Below the pieces are notes generated by a model that saw nothing but the letters and a program-made list of their open reading frames with translations, ran no database searches and had not been told where the DNA came from. A stretch of 64,000 bases of DNA from Streptomyces sp. NBC_00344 (GTDB lineage: Bacteria; Actinomycetota; Actinomycetes; Streptomycetales; Streptomycetaceae), in NCBI RefSeq assembly GCF_036088315.1, contig NZ_CP107996.1, forward strand, positions 5,885,001 through 5,949,000, given 5' to 3'. Both the position numbers and the translations under genes were made by a program. This document shows positions 8,676 to 17,070 of this stretch, piece by piece; the first letter of the stretch is position 1, and the number at the start of each line of letters is the position of its first letter.

Positions 8676-9233
8676 ATGCTGCTCAGCATGACGAGTGAGC
8701 CGGAACAGCAGATCGGAGTGGGCACTCAGGACGCGTTCCAGCGTCTGTGGACGCCCCACCGGATGGCGTACATCCGGGGTGAGAACAAGCCGACTGGACC
8801 GGGGTCGGACGACGCGTGTCCCTTCTGCTCGATTCCGTCGAAGTCCGACGAGGACGGTCTGGTCGTCGCGCGCGGGCTCCATGTGTACGCGGTGCTCAAC
8901 CTCTACCCGTACAACGGCGGCCATCTCATGGTCGTGCCGTTCCGCCATGTCGCCGACTACACCGAACTGGATGTGCCGGAGACCGCCGAACTCGCCGCCT
9001 TCACCAAGCAGGCGATGACCGCGCTGCGTACCGCGTCGGGTGCGCACGGCTTCAACATCGGCATGAACCAGGGTGTCGCCGCCGGCGCCGGGATCGCCGC
9101 GCACCTGCATCAGCACGTCGTACCGCGCTGGGGCGGCGACACCAATTTCATGCCGGTCGTCGGGCACACCAAGGTGCTGCCGCAGCTGCTGGCGGACACC
9201 CGGAAGATGCTCGCCGACGCCTGGCCCGTGTGA
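8676..9233 (+). CDS. HIT-family nucleotide hydrolase/transferase (Ap4A phosphorylase-like)
   Basis: A 185-aa HIT protein. The histidine triad HLHQHVVPRW is present near the C-terminus, and CPFC near residue 45 is the zinc-ligand-like pair of this subgroup. Members hydrolyse or phosphorolyse dinucleoside polyphosphates or AMP-adducts in the cytoplasm. The start at 8676 (MLLSMTSEPEQQ) has GGGGGAAG about 5 bases upstream; an internal ATG at 8688 is also possible. It is divergent from the channel gene and convergent with the membrane-protein gene at 9314. Confidence 0.92.
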   Translation: MLLSMTSEPEQQIGVGTQDAFQRLWTPHRMAYIRGENKPTGPGSDDACPFCSIPSKSDEDGLVVARGLHVYAVLNLYPYNGGHLMVVPFRHVADYTELDVPETAELAAFTKQAMTALRTASGAHGFNIGMNQGVAAGAGIAAHLHQHVVPRWGGDTNFMPVVGHTKVLPQLLADTRKMLADAWPV

Positions 9234-9240
9234 CGGACGG

Positions 9241-9280
9241 CTGCGCCCGAACGGCTCCGGAGGGAGCGGCTCGGGCGCAG
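9241..9280. terminator. Bidirectional hairpin between convergent genes
   Basis: CTGCGCCCGA (9241-9250) pairs perfectly with TCGGGCGCAG (9271-9280), and an inner GCTCC/GGAGC stem lies within. It is placed between the HIT gene and the convergent membrane-protein gene. Confidence 0.65.
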
Positions 9281-9313
9281 GTGAGCAACGGTTCGTCAGG
9301 CGCGTGAAGGTGG

Positions 9314-10981
9314 TCAGGCGTCGTAGACGTCGGCTTGGCGCGGCGGCGCGTCCTGGACGAGGCCGCTGAGTATCAGCGAGCGGCTGGTGAAGCGCTCGGT
9401 GTTCACCCCGTGCTCGTCGAGCACCCGCATGGCAGCGGAGTGGACGGCCCGCAGTACCGGTGTCGCCGCACGCATCGCGTCATCGGCCATGAACCGGTGC
9501 CGCCAGGGCTTGTCGGCCCAGGCGTGCCGCATACCGAACGGCTCGGGCAGGGTGATCCGGCCGCCTGCCCAGTCGAGGACCCCGGGGAACCAGGTGAGCG
9601 GGGCCCGTGCCGCCAGCCGCACGACCTCGTCCGTCTCCACCAGCGGCAGATGGCGCTCCGTCGTCTCCCAGAACTTGACGGTCTTGTTGACCTCTATGGT
9701 CTTCGGCGCGGGCTTGGTGGTGAAGAGCGCGTGCACCGGACCCAGCGCGTGCCCCGTCACCTCGATCCGCAGCGTCTCGTGCAGCACCGTGACGGTGATC
9801 AGCATGGTGATCACCAACTGACCGTCCCAGAGGGTGAACTGCACGCCGAGATAGTGGCGGTTGCCGCTGCCGAACTGCTGCTCGTTGCAGATCCGCTGTA
9901 TCTCGTGGCCCTTGATCTGGAAGGCGTCGACGTCCTCGCCTTCGGGCCGGCTCACCTCGGCGGCGTTCTCGCCGATGGGGGAGACGATCCAGTGCTTGAC
10001 GGAAGGGGTGGGGAAACCGCCGGTGTGCAGCGGACCGCGCTCCAGCATCCGCAACCGGTCGTGGACCGCCCTGATGACATCCCAGCTGCGGAAGCCGTGG
10101 ATCTCGGTGCCCTCCTTGAGCGGGATGAGCTCCTCGGCGAGCTGCCAGCTGCCCCAGCGCGTGCCCATGCCGAGTATCCCCTTGGGCCCCGCGTAGAAGA
10201 CCGCGTTGGACTGCTGCTCGGCGGTCAGCTTCGCCAGTGACTGGCGCAGCCGCTCCGCTGCCGTCTCGGTGGGGTTGCGCGGCACGGCCTCGGGGATCTT
10301 GGCGCCGACCGCGCCGCCGGACAGCAGGTCCTCCCAGCGGGCCCTCAGATCCTTCGCCGTGCCCTCACAGATCCTTTTGGCCCAGACCCACCCTATGGCG
10401 GGGGCGACGATCATCGCCCGGAGATAAAGGGCCAGAGGACCGCCGAACGGCAGCTTGATCAGAAAGAGCACCGCCAGCCCGGCGACGCCGACCAGCAGGA
10501 CGGTGCCCAGCGCCCCGGCGCTGCGGTTCCTGGCTCCGCCCAGGGTGCGCCGCAGCTGGAACACGGCGAGCCACAGCACGAGCCCGGGCAGGAACACCAG
10601 CCCGAAGACGGTCATCACCAGGGTGAGCTTCGTGTCCCTCTCCTTGCGGATCCGGGTCGCGGCCAGGCAGTGCTCCACCACCGTCTGGGGTTCGGTCCCG
10701 AACGACTGGATGAGCGGCTTGCGGGTGCCGCCGAGCATCCTCACCTGTACGGCGCGGGAGAAGGACTCGCCCAGATTCGGCTCGAAGAGCGAGAACCTGC
10801 CCTTCTTCACCTGGGTCTTGTGCCACTCGTTGTTCGCTTTGAGCAGGTCCTCGACCGGGCTGTCCCGATACGCCGCCGAGGCCAGCGCATGGGTCGCAGC
10901 GGTCTGGCCTGCGGATCCCTGGAGCGGGATCTGTGCCCCCGGAATGAAGTCGAATCCGTCGTTCGCCACCGCTGCCCCCAT
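9314..10981 (-). CDS. Membrane protein of unknown function
   Basis: A product of 555 aa from the ATG at 10981; a TTG at 10993 is the alternative. The N-terminal 120 residues are soluble and include SLFEPNLGESFSRAVQVRML. Three to four hydrophobic segments follow (about 135-160, 170-185 and 190-205). The C-terminal 340 residues are a large soluble domain containing LITVTVLHETLRIEVTGHAL, which may also be partly hydrophobic. No enzymatic motif is recognised. I see no strong ribosome-binding site. The gene is transcribed in the same direction as the EF-G-like gene 150 bases upstream but is separated from it. Confidence 0.82.
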   Translation of the reverse strand: MGAAVANDGFDFIPGAQIPLQGSAGQTAATHALASAAYRDSPVEDLLKANNEWHKTQVKKGRFSLFEPNLGESFSRAVQVRMLGGTRKPLIQSFGTEPQTVVEHCLAATRIRKERDTKLTLVMTVFGLVFLPGLVLWLAVFQLRRTLGGARNRSAGALGTVLLVGVAGLAVLFLIKLPFGGPLALYLRAMIVAPAIGWVWAKRICEGTAKDLRARWEDLLSGGAVGAKIPEAVPRNPTETAAERLRQSLAKLTAEQQSNAVFYAGPKGILGMGTRWGSWQLAEELIPLKEGTEIHGFRSWDVIRAVHDRLRMLERGPLHTGGFPTPSVKHWIVSPIGENAAEVSRPEGEDVDAFQIKGHEIQRICNEQQFGSGNRHYLGVQFTLWDGQLVITMLITVTVLHETLRIEVTGHALGPVHALFTTKPAPKTIEVNKTVKFWETTERHLPLVETDEVVRLAARAPLTWFPGVLDWAGGRITLPEPFGMRHAWADKPWRHRFMADDAMRAATPVLRAVHSAAMRVLDEHGVNTERFTSRSLILSGLVQDAPPRQADVYDA

Positions 10982-11134
10982 CGCCGCACTCAACCGCTGC
11001 TGCGGCTGTTCCCAACTACCTTGCTCCGCACACCTTCTGAGCTGCGGCCCCAGCGTATCCGTGGCACTCCTCGTCCGTCAGGGGACACCGGAAGACCGCC
11101 GGCCGCAAGGCAGCCGGGCGCACGAAGGGGTCGA

Positions 11135-13336
11135 CTACAGGCCGTTTCCCGCCTGTTCGCGGACCCGGTCGGCCACCTGCGGCGGCATGGGTTCGTGCCG
11201 GGCGTACGAGCGGCTGAAGCGCCCGGTGCCGTGCGAGACCGACCGGAGGTCGACGGCGTATCTGCCGATCTCGATCTCCGGAACCTCGGCGCGTACCAGT
11301 GTGCGCCCCGGGCTTGTCTGTTCGGTGCCCACCACCCGGCCGCGCCGCCCCGAGATGTCGCTGATCACCTGGCCCACGAAGTCGTCGGGCACCAGTACCT
11401 TCAGTTCGGCCACCGGTTCGAGCAGATGGATCGGGGCGTCGAGGGCCGCCTCCCGCAGTGCCAGCGCACCCGCCGTCTGGAACGCCGCGTCCGACGAGTC
11501 CACCGAGTGGGACTTGCCGTCCCGCAGGGTGACTCGGATGTCGACCAGTGGATGGCCGGCCGCGACACCTCGCGCGGCCTGGGCCCGCACCCCCTTCTCC
11601 ACGGAGGGGATGAACTGCCGCGGCACCGAGCCGCCCACCACCCGGTCGACGAACTCGATCCCCGTGCCGGGCGGAAGGGGCTCCACATCGATCTCGCATA
11701 TCGCGAACTGCCCGTGCCCCCCGGACTGTTTGACGTGCCGGCCCCGCCCCGCCGACCGTGCGCCGAATGTCTCCCGCAGCGACACCCGGTAGGGCACCGC
11801 GTCGACCTGGACCCCGTAGCGGCCGCGCAGCCGGTCGAGGGCCACATCGAGGTGCGCCTCGCCCAGACACCACAGCACCAGCTGACCGGTGTCCGGGTTC
11901 TGCTCGAGACGCATCGTCGGATCCTCGGCGACCAGCCGTGCGAGCCCCTGGGAGAGCTTGTCCTCGTCCGCCTTGCTGTGCGCCTCGATGGCGAGCGGCA
12001 GCAGCGGGTCCGGCATGACCCAGGGCTCCATGAGCAGCGGCTCGTCCTTGGCGGACAGGGTGTCCCCGGTCTCGGCGCGGGTCAGTCTGGCCACGCAGGC
12101 GATGTCACCCGCCACGCACTGGCCGAGCGTGCGCTGCTGTTTGCCGAAGGGTACGGAGAGCGCACCGATTCGCTCGTCGACGTCGTGATCGGCATGGCCG
12201 CGTTCCGTCATGCCGTGCCCCGACACATGGACGACTTCGTCCGGCCGCAGCGTGCCCGAGAAGACGCGCACCAGGCTGAGCCGGCCCACATACGGGTCGG
12301 ACGCCGTCTTGATCACCTCCGCGACCAGCGGACCGCCGGGATCACAGCCGACGGCCGGCCGGGCGGCGCCGTCCGGGGTGGTGACCGCCGGCGCCTCGCG
12401 TTCCGGCGGGGTGGGGAATCCACGGGTGATCAACTCGAGGAGTTCGACGGTGCCCAGGCCCTGACCTGTGCCGTCAGCAGCGGGCGCCGCCGCGAGCACC
12501 GGGTGGAAGACCCCGCGGGCGACGGCCTTCTCCAGGTCCCCGATGAGGATCTTGATGTCGATCTCGTCGCCGCCGAGATAGCGGTCCATGAGGGTCTCGT
12601 CCTCGCTCTCCGCGATGATTCCCTCGATCAGGCGGTTGCGGGCCTCTTCGGCCACCCGCAGGGCGTCCCCGAGCGGGACCTCCTCGCACCGCCCGGACGA
12701 GTAGTCGTGGAGCCGCTGGGTGAGCAGGCCGGTCAGCCCGGTCGCCGGGGCATGACCGTCCGGCCCCTGGGGCCCGTACACCGGCAGATACAGCGGCAGC
12801 ACGGCGTCGGGGTCGTCGCCGAAGACGCGGCCGCACACTCCGGTCAGCTCGTCGTACCCGGTACGGGCCGTGTCCAGATGGGTGACCACGATCGCCCGCG
12901 GCATCCCCACGGCAGCGCACTCCTCCCACACCGCGCGGGTCGCCCCGGCGATGCTGCCGGCGTCCTGGGCGGCCGAGACCACGAAAAGGGCCGCGTCCGC
13001 AGCGCGCAGACCGGCCCTCAGTTCACCGACGAAGTCGGCGTATCCAGGCGTGTCCAGAAGGTTGATCTTGATGCCGTCCCACTCGACCGGCACCAGGGAC
13101 AGCTGCACCGACCGCCCCCGGCGGTGCTCGATCTCGTCGTAGTCGGAGACGGTCTGTCCGTCCTCCACCCGGCCGGCCCGGTTGATCGCTCCTGCGGTCA
13201 GTGCCAGGGCCTCCACCAGCGTGGTCTTACCCGAACCGCTGTGGCCGACCAGCACCACATTCCGCACGGACGCCGGCCGGCCGGCCGACGGATCCCTGCC
13301 CGCGGCTCCGGTGTGCGTGCTCGACTTGTCGCCCAT
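11135..13336 (-). CDS. Elongation factor G-like protein (EF-G-2 type)
   Basis: A 733-aa GTPase of the EF-G superfamily, with domains I-V in the usual order. The G1 P-loop is GHSGSGKT rather than AHIDAGKT. G3 is DTPGYADF, with Tyr where canonical EF-G has the catalytic His. G4 is THLD instead of NKxD. These same changes occur, from memory, in Thermus EF-G-2, which still hydrolyses GTP, so this is the EF-G-2 subfamily and not the housekeeping fusA. Its cellular role is unsettled. The ATG at 13336 has GGGAGG 8 bases upstream; the frame extends to 13426 without a better start. It is divergent from the PIM operon. Confidence 0.92.
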   Translation of the reverse strand: MGDKSSTHTGAAGRDPSAGRPASVRNVVLVGHSGSGKTTLVEALALTAGAINRAGRVEDGQTVSDYDEIEHRRGRSVQLSLVPVEWDGIKINLLDTPGYADFVGELRAGLRAADAALFVVSAAQDAGSIAGATRAVWEECAAVGMPRAIVVTHLDTARTGYDELTGVCGRVFGDDPDAVLPLYLPVYGPQGPDGHAPATGLTGLLTQRLHDYSSGRCEEVPLGDALRVAEEARNRLIEGIIAESEDETLMDRYLGGDEIDIKILIGDLEKAVARGVFHPVLAAAPAADGTGQGLGTVELLELITRGFPTPPEREAPAVTTPDGAARPAVGCDPGGPLVAEVIKTASDPYVGRLSLVRVFSGTLRPDEVVHVSGHGMTERGHADHDVDERIGALSVPFGKQQRTLGQCVAGDIACVARLTRAETGDTLSAKDEPLLMEPWVMPDPLLPLAIEAHSKADEDKLSQGLARLVAEDPTMRLEQNPDTGQLVLWCLGEAHLDVALDRLRGRYGVQVDAVPYRVSLRETFGARSAGRGRHVKQSGGHGQFAICEIDVEPLPPGTGIEFVDRVVGGSVPRQFIPSVEKGVRAQAARGVAAGHPLVDIRVTLRDGKSHSVDSSDAAFQTAGALALREAALDAPIHLLEPVAELKVLVPDDFVGQVISDISGRRGRVVGTEQTSPGRTLVRAEVPEIEIGRYAVDLRSVSHGTGRFSRSYARHEPMPPQVADRVREQAGNGL

Positions 13337-13591
13337 GATTCTTGCCTCCCGTGCACGGTGAGGTGTCAGGGCGCGGACAGCGGAGGGGCCGCAGTGCGTG
13401 GCGGCACCGGTGGCGCCCGCGGTCATTCGAGCTTTCCACTCGGCTCACGATGCGTCCATACGTGCGCCCGCCGGAACAGCACGGCAGCCCGGCGGAGAGA
13501 GGGCCCGGCGGTGGCGCCCGCCGGTCCTGGCTACGATGGGCCAGCCGGTGGCCAACGGGGCCGCGCGGCCCACCGACCCATCGGGAAGGCC
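13337..13591. other. Divergent intergenic region, EF-G-2 gene / PIM operon
   Basis: About 255 bases with no convincing gene. TACGAT (13532-13537) is a plausible -10 for the PIM operon. No riboswitch-like or repeated element was seen. Confidence 0.4.
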
Positions 13592-14257
13592 ATGCTGAAC
13601 AAGTACGCGCGTGCATTCTTCACGCGTGTCCTCACGCCGTTCGCCTCGTTTCTGCTCCGCATCGGGGTCAGCCCCGACGCGGTCACTCTTGTCGGCACGG
13701 CCGGGGTGATGGCGGGTGCGCTGGTCTTTTTCCCCCGGGGAGATTTCTTCTGGGGCACGATCGTCATCACGCTCTTCGTCTTCTCCGACCTGATCGACGG
13801 CAACATGGCCCGTCAGGCCGGCGTCTCGAGCCGCTGGGGCGCATTCCTGGACTCGACGCTCGACCGGGTCGCCGACGGAGCGATCTTCGGCGGATTCGCC
13901 CTCTGGTACGCGGGCAGCGGCGACAACATCGTGCTCTGCGCCGTCGCCATCTTCTGTCTCGCCAGTGGCCAGGTGGTCTCGTACACCAAGGCCCGCGGTG
14001 AGTCGATCGGCCTGCCGGTGGCCGTCAACGGTCTGATCGAGCGGGCAGAGCGCCTGGTCATCTCGCTCGTCGCCGCCGGTCTGGCCGGACTGCACGCCTT
14101 CGGGGTGCCCGGCATCCAGATCCTGCTGCCGATCGCGCTGTGGATCGTGGCAGTGGGCAGCCTGATCACCCTGGTGCAGCGCGTCGTGACGGTACGCAGG
14201 GAGTCCGCAGAGGCCGATACGGCGGCCGCCGCGGCCCAGGACAGCGAGGCGGTATGA
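13592..14257 (+). CDS. pgsA: Phosphatidylinositol phosphate synthase (CDP-alcohol phosphatidyltransferase)
   Basis: A 221-aa membrane enzyme that joins CDP-diacylglycerol to inositol-1-phosphate to give PI-phosphate, the first lipid of PI and PIM synthesis. The complete CDP-alcohol signature is visible: D66-x2-D69-G70-x2-A73-R74-x8-G83-x3-D87-x3-D91. Hydrophobic helices lie at about 28-46, 53-66, 100-125, 143-165 and 170-192. The PIP-synthase assignment rather than PG-phosphate synthase rests on the operon context: the next two genes are a PIM acyltransferase and PimA. The start ATG 13592 has GGGAAGG just upstream. The stop overlaps the next start (ATGA). Confidence 0.93.
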   Translation: MLNKYARAFFTRVLTPFASFLLRIGVSPDAVTLVGTAGVMAGALVFFPRGDFFWGTIVITLFVFSDLIDGNMARQAGVSSRWGAFLDSTLDRVADGAIFGGFALWYAGSGDNIVLCAVAIFCLASGQVVSYTKARGESIGLPVAVNGLIERAERLVISLVAAGLAGLHAFGVPGIQILLPIALWIVAVGSLITLVQRVVTVRRESAEADTAAAAAQDSEAV

Positions 14258-15156
14258 AGGAGCGTCTGACCGACGCGCTGTACGGACTCGGCTGGAGCGC
14301 GGTCAGGAAGCTGCCGGAACCGGTGGCTGCCGGTCTCGGCAGGCGGATCGCCGACACGGTCTGGAAGCGCCGGGGCAAGAGCGTGCTGCGGCTCGAGTCG
14401 AATCTGGCCCGGGTGGTGCCCGACGCGACACCGGCGCGGCTGGCAGGTCTCTCGCAGGCCGGGATGCGCTCGTACATGCGCTACTGGATGGAGTCGTTCC
14501 GGCTGCCCGCATGGAGCACCGACCGGGTGAAGAACGGGTTCGACGTCAAGGACGTGCACTACCTGACCGAGGGACTCGCCGCGGGGCGGGGCGTCATACT
14601 CGCGCTGCCCCACATGGGCAACTACGACCTGGCCGGGGCCTGGGTCACCACGAAGCTCGGGGTGCCCTTCACCACGGTCGCCGAGAGGCTGAAGCCGGAG
14701 ACGCTGTACGACAGGTTCGTCGCCTACCGCGAGGGTCTGGGCATGGAGGTGCTGCCGCACACCGGAGGCACGGCCTTCGGCACCCTGGCACAGCGGCTGC
14801 GGGCCGGCGGCCTGGTCTGTCTTGTGGCCGACCGTGATCTGTCCGCGTCCGGCGTCGAGGTGAAGTTCTTCGGCGAGCCCACCCGGATGCCGGCGGGACC
14901 CGCGCTGCTGGCCCAGCAGACGGGTGCGCTGCTGCTGCCCGTGACCCTCTGGTACGACGAGTCACCGGTGATGCGCGGCCGGGTCCATCCGCCGGTCGAG
15001 GTGCCCGAGACAGGTACCCGCGCCGAAAAGACGTCTGTGATGGCGCAGGCGGTGGCCGATGCCTTCGCCACCGGAATCGCCGAGCACCCGGAGGACTGGC
15101 ACATGCTGCAGCGTCTCTGGCTCGCCGACCTAGAGACCCGCCGGGAGACCTCGTGA
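14254..15156 (+). CDS. Phosphatidylinositol mannoside acyltransferase (HtrB/LpxL-type)
   Basis: A 300-aa lysophospholipid-acyltransferase-family enzyme expected to acylate the mannose of PIM1/PIM2 at the inner membrane face, like mycobacterial PatA. The H(x4)D catalytic motif is at H120-D125 (LPHMGNYD). An FFGEPTRMPAGPALLA segment fits the family's acceptor-binding motif. The ATG at 14254 overlaps the pgsA stop by 4 bases (ATGA), and its own stop overlaps the pimA start (GTGA), so the three genes form a tightly coupled operon. The lipid A acyltransferase name often given to this family would be misleading here. Confidence 0.92.
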   Translation: MKERLTDALYGLGWSAVRKLPEPVAAGLGRRIADTVWKRRGKSVLRLESNLARVVPDATPARLAGLSQAGMRSYMRYWMESFRLPAWSTDRVKNGFDVKDVHYLTEGLAAGRGVILALPHMGNYDLAGAWVTTKLGVPFTTVAERLKPETLYDRFVAYREGLGMEVLPHTGGTAFGTLAQRLRAGGLVCLVADRDLSASGVEVKFFGEPTRMPAGPALLAQQTGALLLPVTLWYDESPVMRGRVHPPVEVPETGTRAEKTSVMAQAVADAFATGIAEHPEDWHMLQRLWLADLETRRETS

Positions 15157-16349
15157 AGATCGGCATCGTCTGTCCGTACTCCTGGGACGTGCCCGGAGGA
15201 GTCCAGTTCCACATCAGGGACCTGGCGGACCATCTGATCCGCCTCGGCCACCAGGTGTCGGTGCTGGCCCCGGCCGACGACGAGACACCGCTGCCCGCGT
15301 ATGTCGTGTCCGCGGGACGGGCCGTTCCGGTGCCGTACAACGGCTCGGTCGCCCGGCTGAACTTCGGGTTCATCTCCGCTGCCCGGGTTCGGCGGTGGCT
15401 GCACGACGGCACCTTCGACGTGATCCACATCCATGAACCGACCTCGCCTTCGCTGGGGCTGCTCGCCTGCTGGGCCGCGCAGGGTCCGATCGTGGCGACC
15501 TTCCACACCTCGAACCCGCGGTCGCGCGCCATGATCGCCGCTTACCCCATCCTGCAGCCCGCACTGGAGAAGATCAGCGCGCGGATCGCGGTGAGCGAGT
15601 ACGCCCGCAGAACCCTGGTGGAGCATCTCGGGGGCGACGCGGTCGTCATCCCCAACGGCGTCGACGTCGGCTTCTTCGACCGGGCCGAGCCGAGACCCGA
15701 GTGGCAGTCGCAGGGCAGCCCGGACGGGAGTAAGCCGCAGTCCGGCGGCACGATCGGCTTCATCGGGCGGATCGACGAGCCGCGCAAGGGGCTCCCCGTG
15801 CTGATGCGGGCGCTGCCGAAGATCCTCGCCGAGTGTCCCGGAACCCGGCTGCTGGTGGCCGGCCGGGGCGACGAGCGGGAAGCCGTGGCGACCCTGCCGG
15901 AGGAGATGCGCGGGCGGGTCGAGTTCCTCGGCATGGTGAGCGACGAGGACAAGGCACGGCTGCTGCGGAGCGTCGATCTGTACATCGCACCGAACACCGG
16001 CGGCGAGAGCTTCGGGATCATCCTGGTCGAGGCGATGTCGGCGGGTGCGCCGGTACTCGCCAGCGATCTGGACGCGTTCGCCCAGGTGCTCGACCAGGGC
16101 GCGGCCGGTGAACTCTTCGCCAACGAGGACCCGGACGCACTCGCCGCGGCCGCCGTGGGTCTGCTGCGCGACGGCGCACGCCGGGAGGAGCTGAGCAAAC
16201 GGGGCAGCGCCCATGTGCGCCGCTTCGACTGGTCGACGGTCGGCGCGGACATCCTGGCCGTCTACGAGACGGTGACGGACGGCGCGGCATCCGTCGACAC
16301 CGACGAGCGGGTGAGCCTGCGGGCCCGGTTCGGCCTCGCCCGCGACTGA
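15153..16349 (+). CDS. pimA: Phosphatidylinositol alpha-mannosyltransferase PimA (GT4)
   Basis: A 398-aa GT-B glycosyltransferase that transfers mannose from GDP-mannose to phosphatidyl-myo-inositol. The N-terminal Rossmann domain opens MKIGIVCPYSWDVPGGVQ, the acceptor-binding glycine-rich loop. The C-terminal domain has GFIGRIDEPRKGLPVL and the nucleotide-sugar E-x7-E motif in NTGGESFGIILVEAMSAG. The length matches PimA (about 380). The GTG start overlaps the acyltransferase stop. This completes a minimal PI-to-acylated-PIM pathway of synthase, acyltransferase and first mannosyltransferase. Confidence 0.95.
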   Translation: MKIGIVCPYSWDVPGGVQFHIRDLADHLIRLGHQVSVLAPADDETPLPAYVVSAGRAVPVPYNGSVARLNFGFISAARVRRWLHDGTFDVIHIHEPTSPSLGLLACWAAQGPIVATFHTSNPRSRAMIAAYPILQPALEKISARIAVSEYARRTLVEHLGGDAVVIPNGVDVGFFDRAEPRPEWQSQGSPDGSKPQSGGTIGFIGRIDEPRKGLPVLMRALPKILAECPGTRLLVAGRGDEREAVATLPEEMRGRVEFLGMVSDEDKARLLRSVDLYIAPNTGGESFGIILVEAMSAGAPVLASDLDAFAQVLDQGAAGELFANEDPDALAAAAVGLLRDGARREELSKRGSAHVRRFDWSTVGADILAVYETVTDGAASVDTDERVSLRARFGLARD

Positions 16350-16379
16350 CACCCGGGCAGGGGCCGCACCGTGGCCCGG

Positions 16380-16385
16380 TAGCCT
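16380..16385 (+). promoter_or_regulatory. -10 element of a probable leaderless transcript
   Basis: TAGCCT at 16380-16385 lies 8 bases before the GTG at 16394, and no Shine-Dalgarno sequence is present. This spacing places transcription start at the start codon, as in leaderless mRNAs, which are common in Streptomyces. Confidence 0.5.
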
Positions 16386-16393
16386 TGCCGCCC

Positions 16394-16942
16394 GTGACCG
16401 TAACCCTGATCATCTGGATCGCCGTCGCGCTCTTCGCGGGCGGCCTGTATCTGAGCTGGACCGCCGGGCGGCTCGACCGGCTGCACGCCCGGATCGACGC
16501 CGCCAGGGCCGCGCTCGACGCCCAGCTGCTGCGCCGTGCGTCGGTCGCTCAGGAGCTGGCCACATCCGGGGTCCTCGACCCTGCCGCCTCGATCGTTCTC
16601 TACCAGGCCGCGCACGCGGCCCGGCAGGCCGAGGAGGAGCAGCGCGAGGTGACCGAGAGTGAACTCAGCCAGGCGCTGAGAGCCGTCTTCGGCGAGCCGG
16701 CGCAGGTCGAGGCGGTCCGGGCGGCACCGGGCGGTGAGGACGCCGCGAGCGAGCTGGCAGCGGCGGTCCGGCGGGTGCCGATGGCACGGAGGTTCCACAA
16801 CGACGCGATCCGCGCGGCCCGTGCGCTGCGCACGCACCGCAAGGTCCGCTGGTTCCGGCTTGCCGGATACGCGCCCTTCCCGCTGGCCTTCGAGATGGAC
16901 GACGAGCCGCCGGTCGCCCTTGCCGACCGGCCAGGTGCCTGA
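16394..16942 (+). CDS. LemA-like membrane-anchored protein
   Basis: A 182-aa protein. One N-terminal transmembrane helix (about 3-20) precedes a coiled, Arg- and Glu-rich domain that fits the LemA pattern: [24 protein letters not shown] early, and [15 protein letters not shown] then [10 protein letters not shown] near the end. LemA proteins are membrane-linked with an extracytoplasmic or cytoplasmic helical bundle and no settled function. GTG 16394 is chosen over the TTG at 16385 because of the leaderless promoter. It lies 44 bases after pimA on the same strand but appears to have its own promoter. Confidence 0.75.
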   Translation: MTVTLIIWIAVALFAGGLYLSWTAGRLDRLHARIDAARAALDAQLLRRASVAQELATSGVLDPAASIVLYQAAHAARQAEEEQREVTESELSQALRAVFGEPAQVEAVRAAPGGEDAASELAAAVRRVPMARRFHNDAIRAARALRTHRKVRWFRLAGYAPFPLAFEMDDEPPVALADRPGA

Positions 16943-17024
16943 GCGAAGGCCCCGGAGACTGCCCGTACCGCGAAAACGATCCACCGGCCGGGCATTGGCC
17001 CTTGCAGTGGCCTGGTCGCGGGAT

Positions 17025-17043
17025 GTTGCATCAGGGCTGCAAC
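17025..17043. promoter_or_regulatory. Inverted repeat upstream of pdxS
   Basis: GTTGCA (17025-17030) and TGCAAC (17038-17043) are perfect inverted arms separated by 7 bases, ending 28 bases before the pdxS start. It could be an operator in the PLP-synthase promoter; which regulator would bind is unknown. Confidence 0.35.
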
Positions 17044-17070
17044 AACTGTCTTCTCCGAGCGAGGTCATCC

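Noticed and set aside
10670..14257. A single 1195-codon plus-strand frame that runs into pgsA
   Set aside because: Only the part from 13592 is the real pgsA. The rest is antisense to the unknown membrane gene and the EF-G-2 gene, with shadow-type composition.
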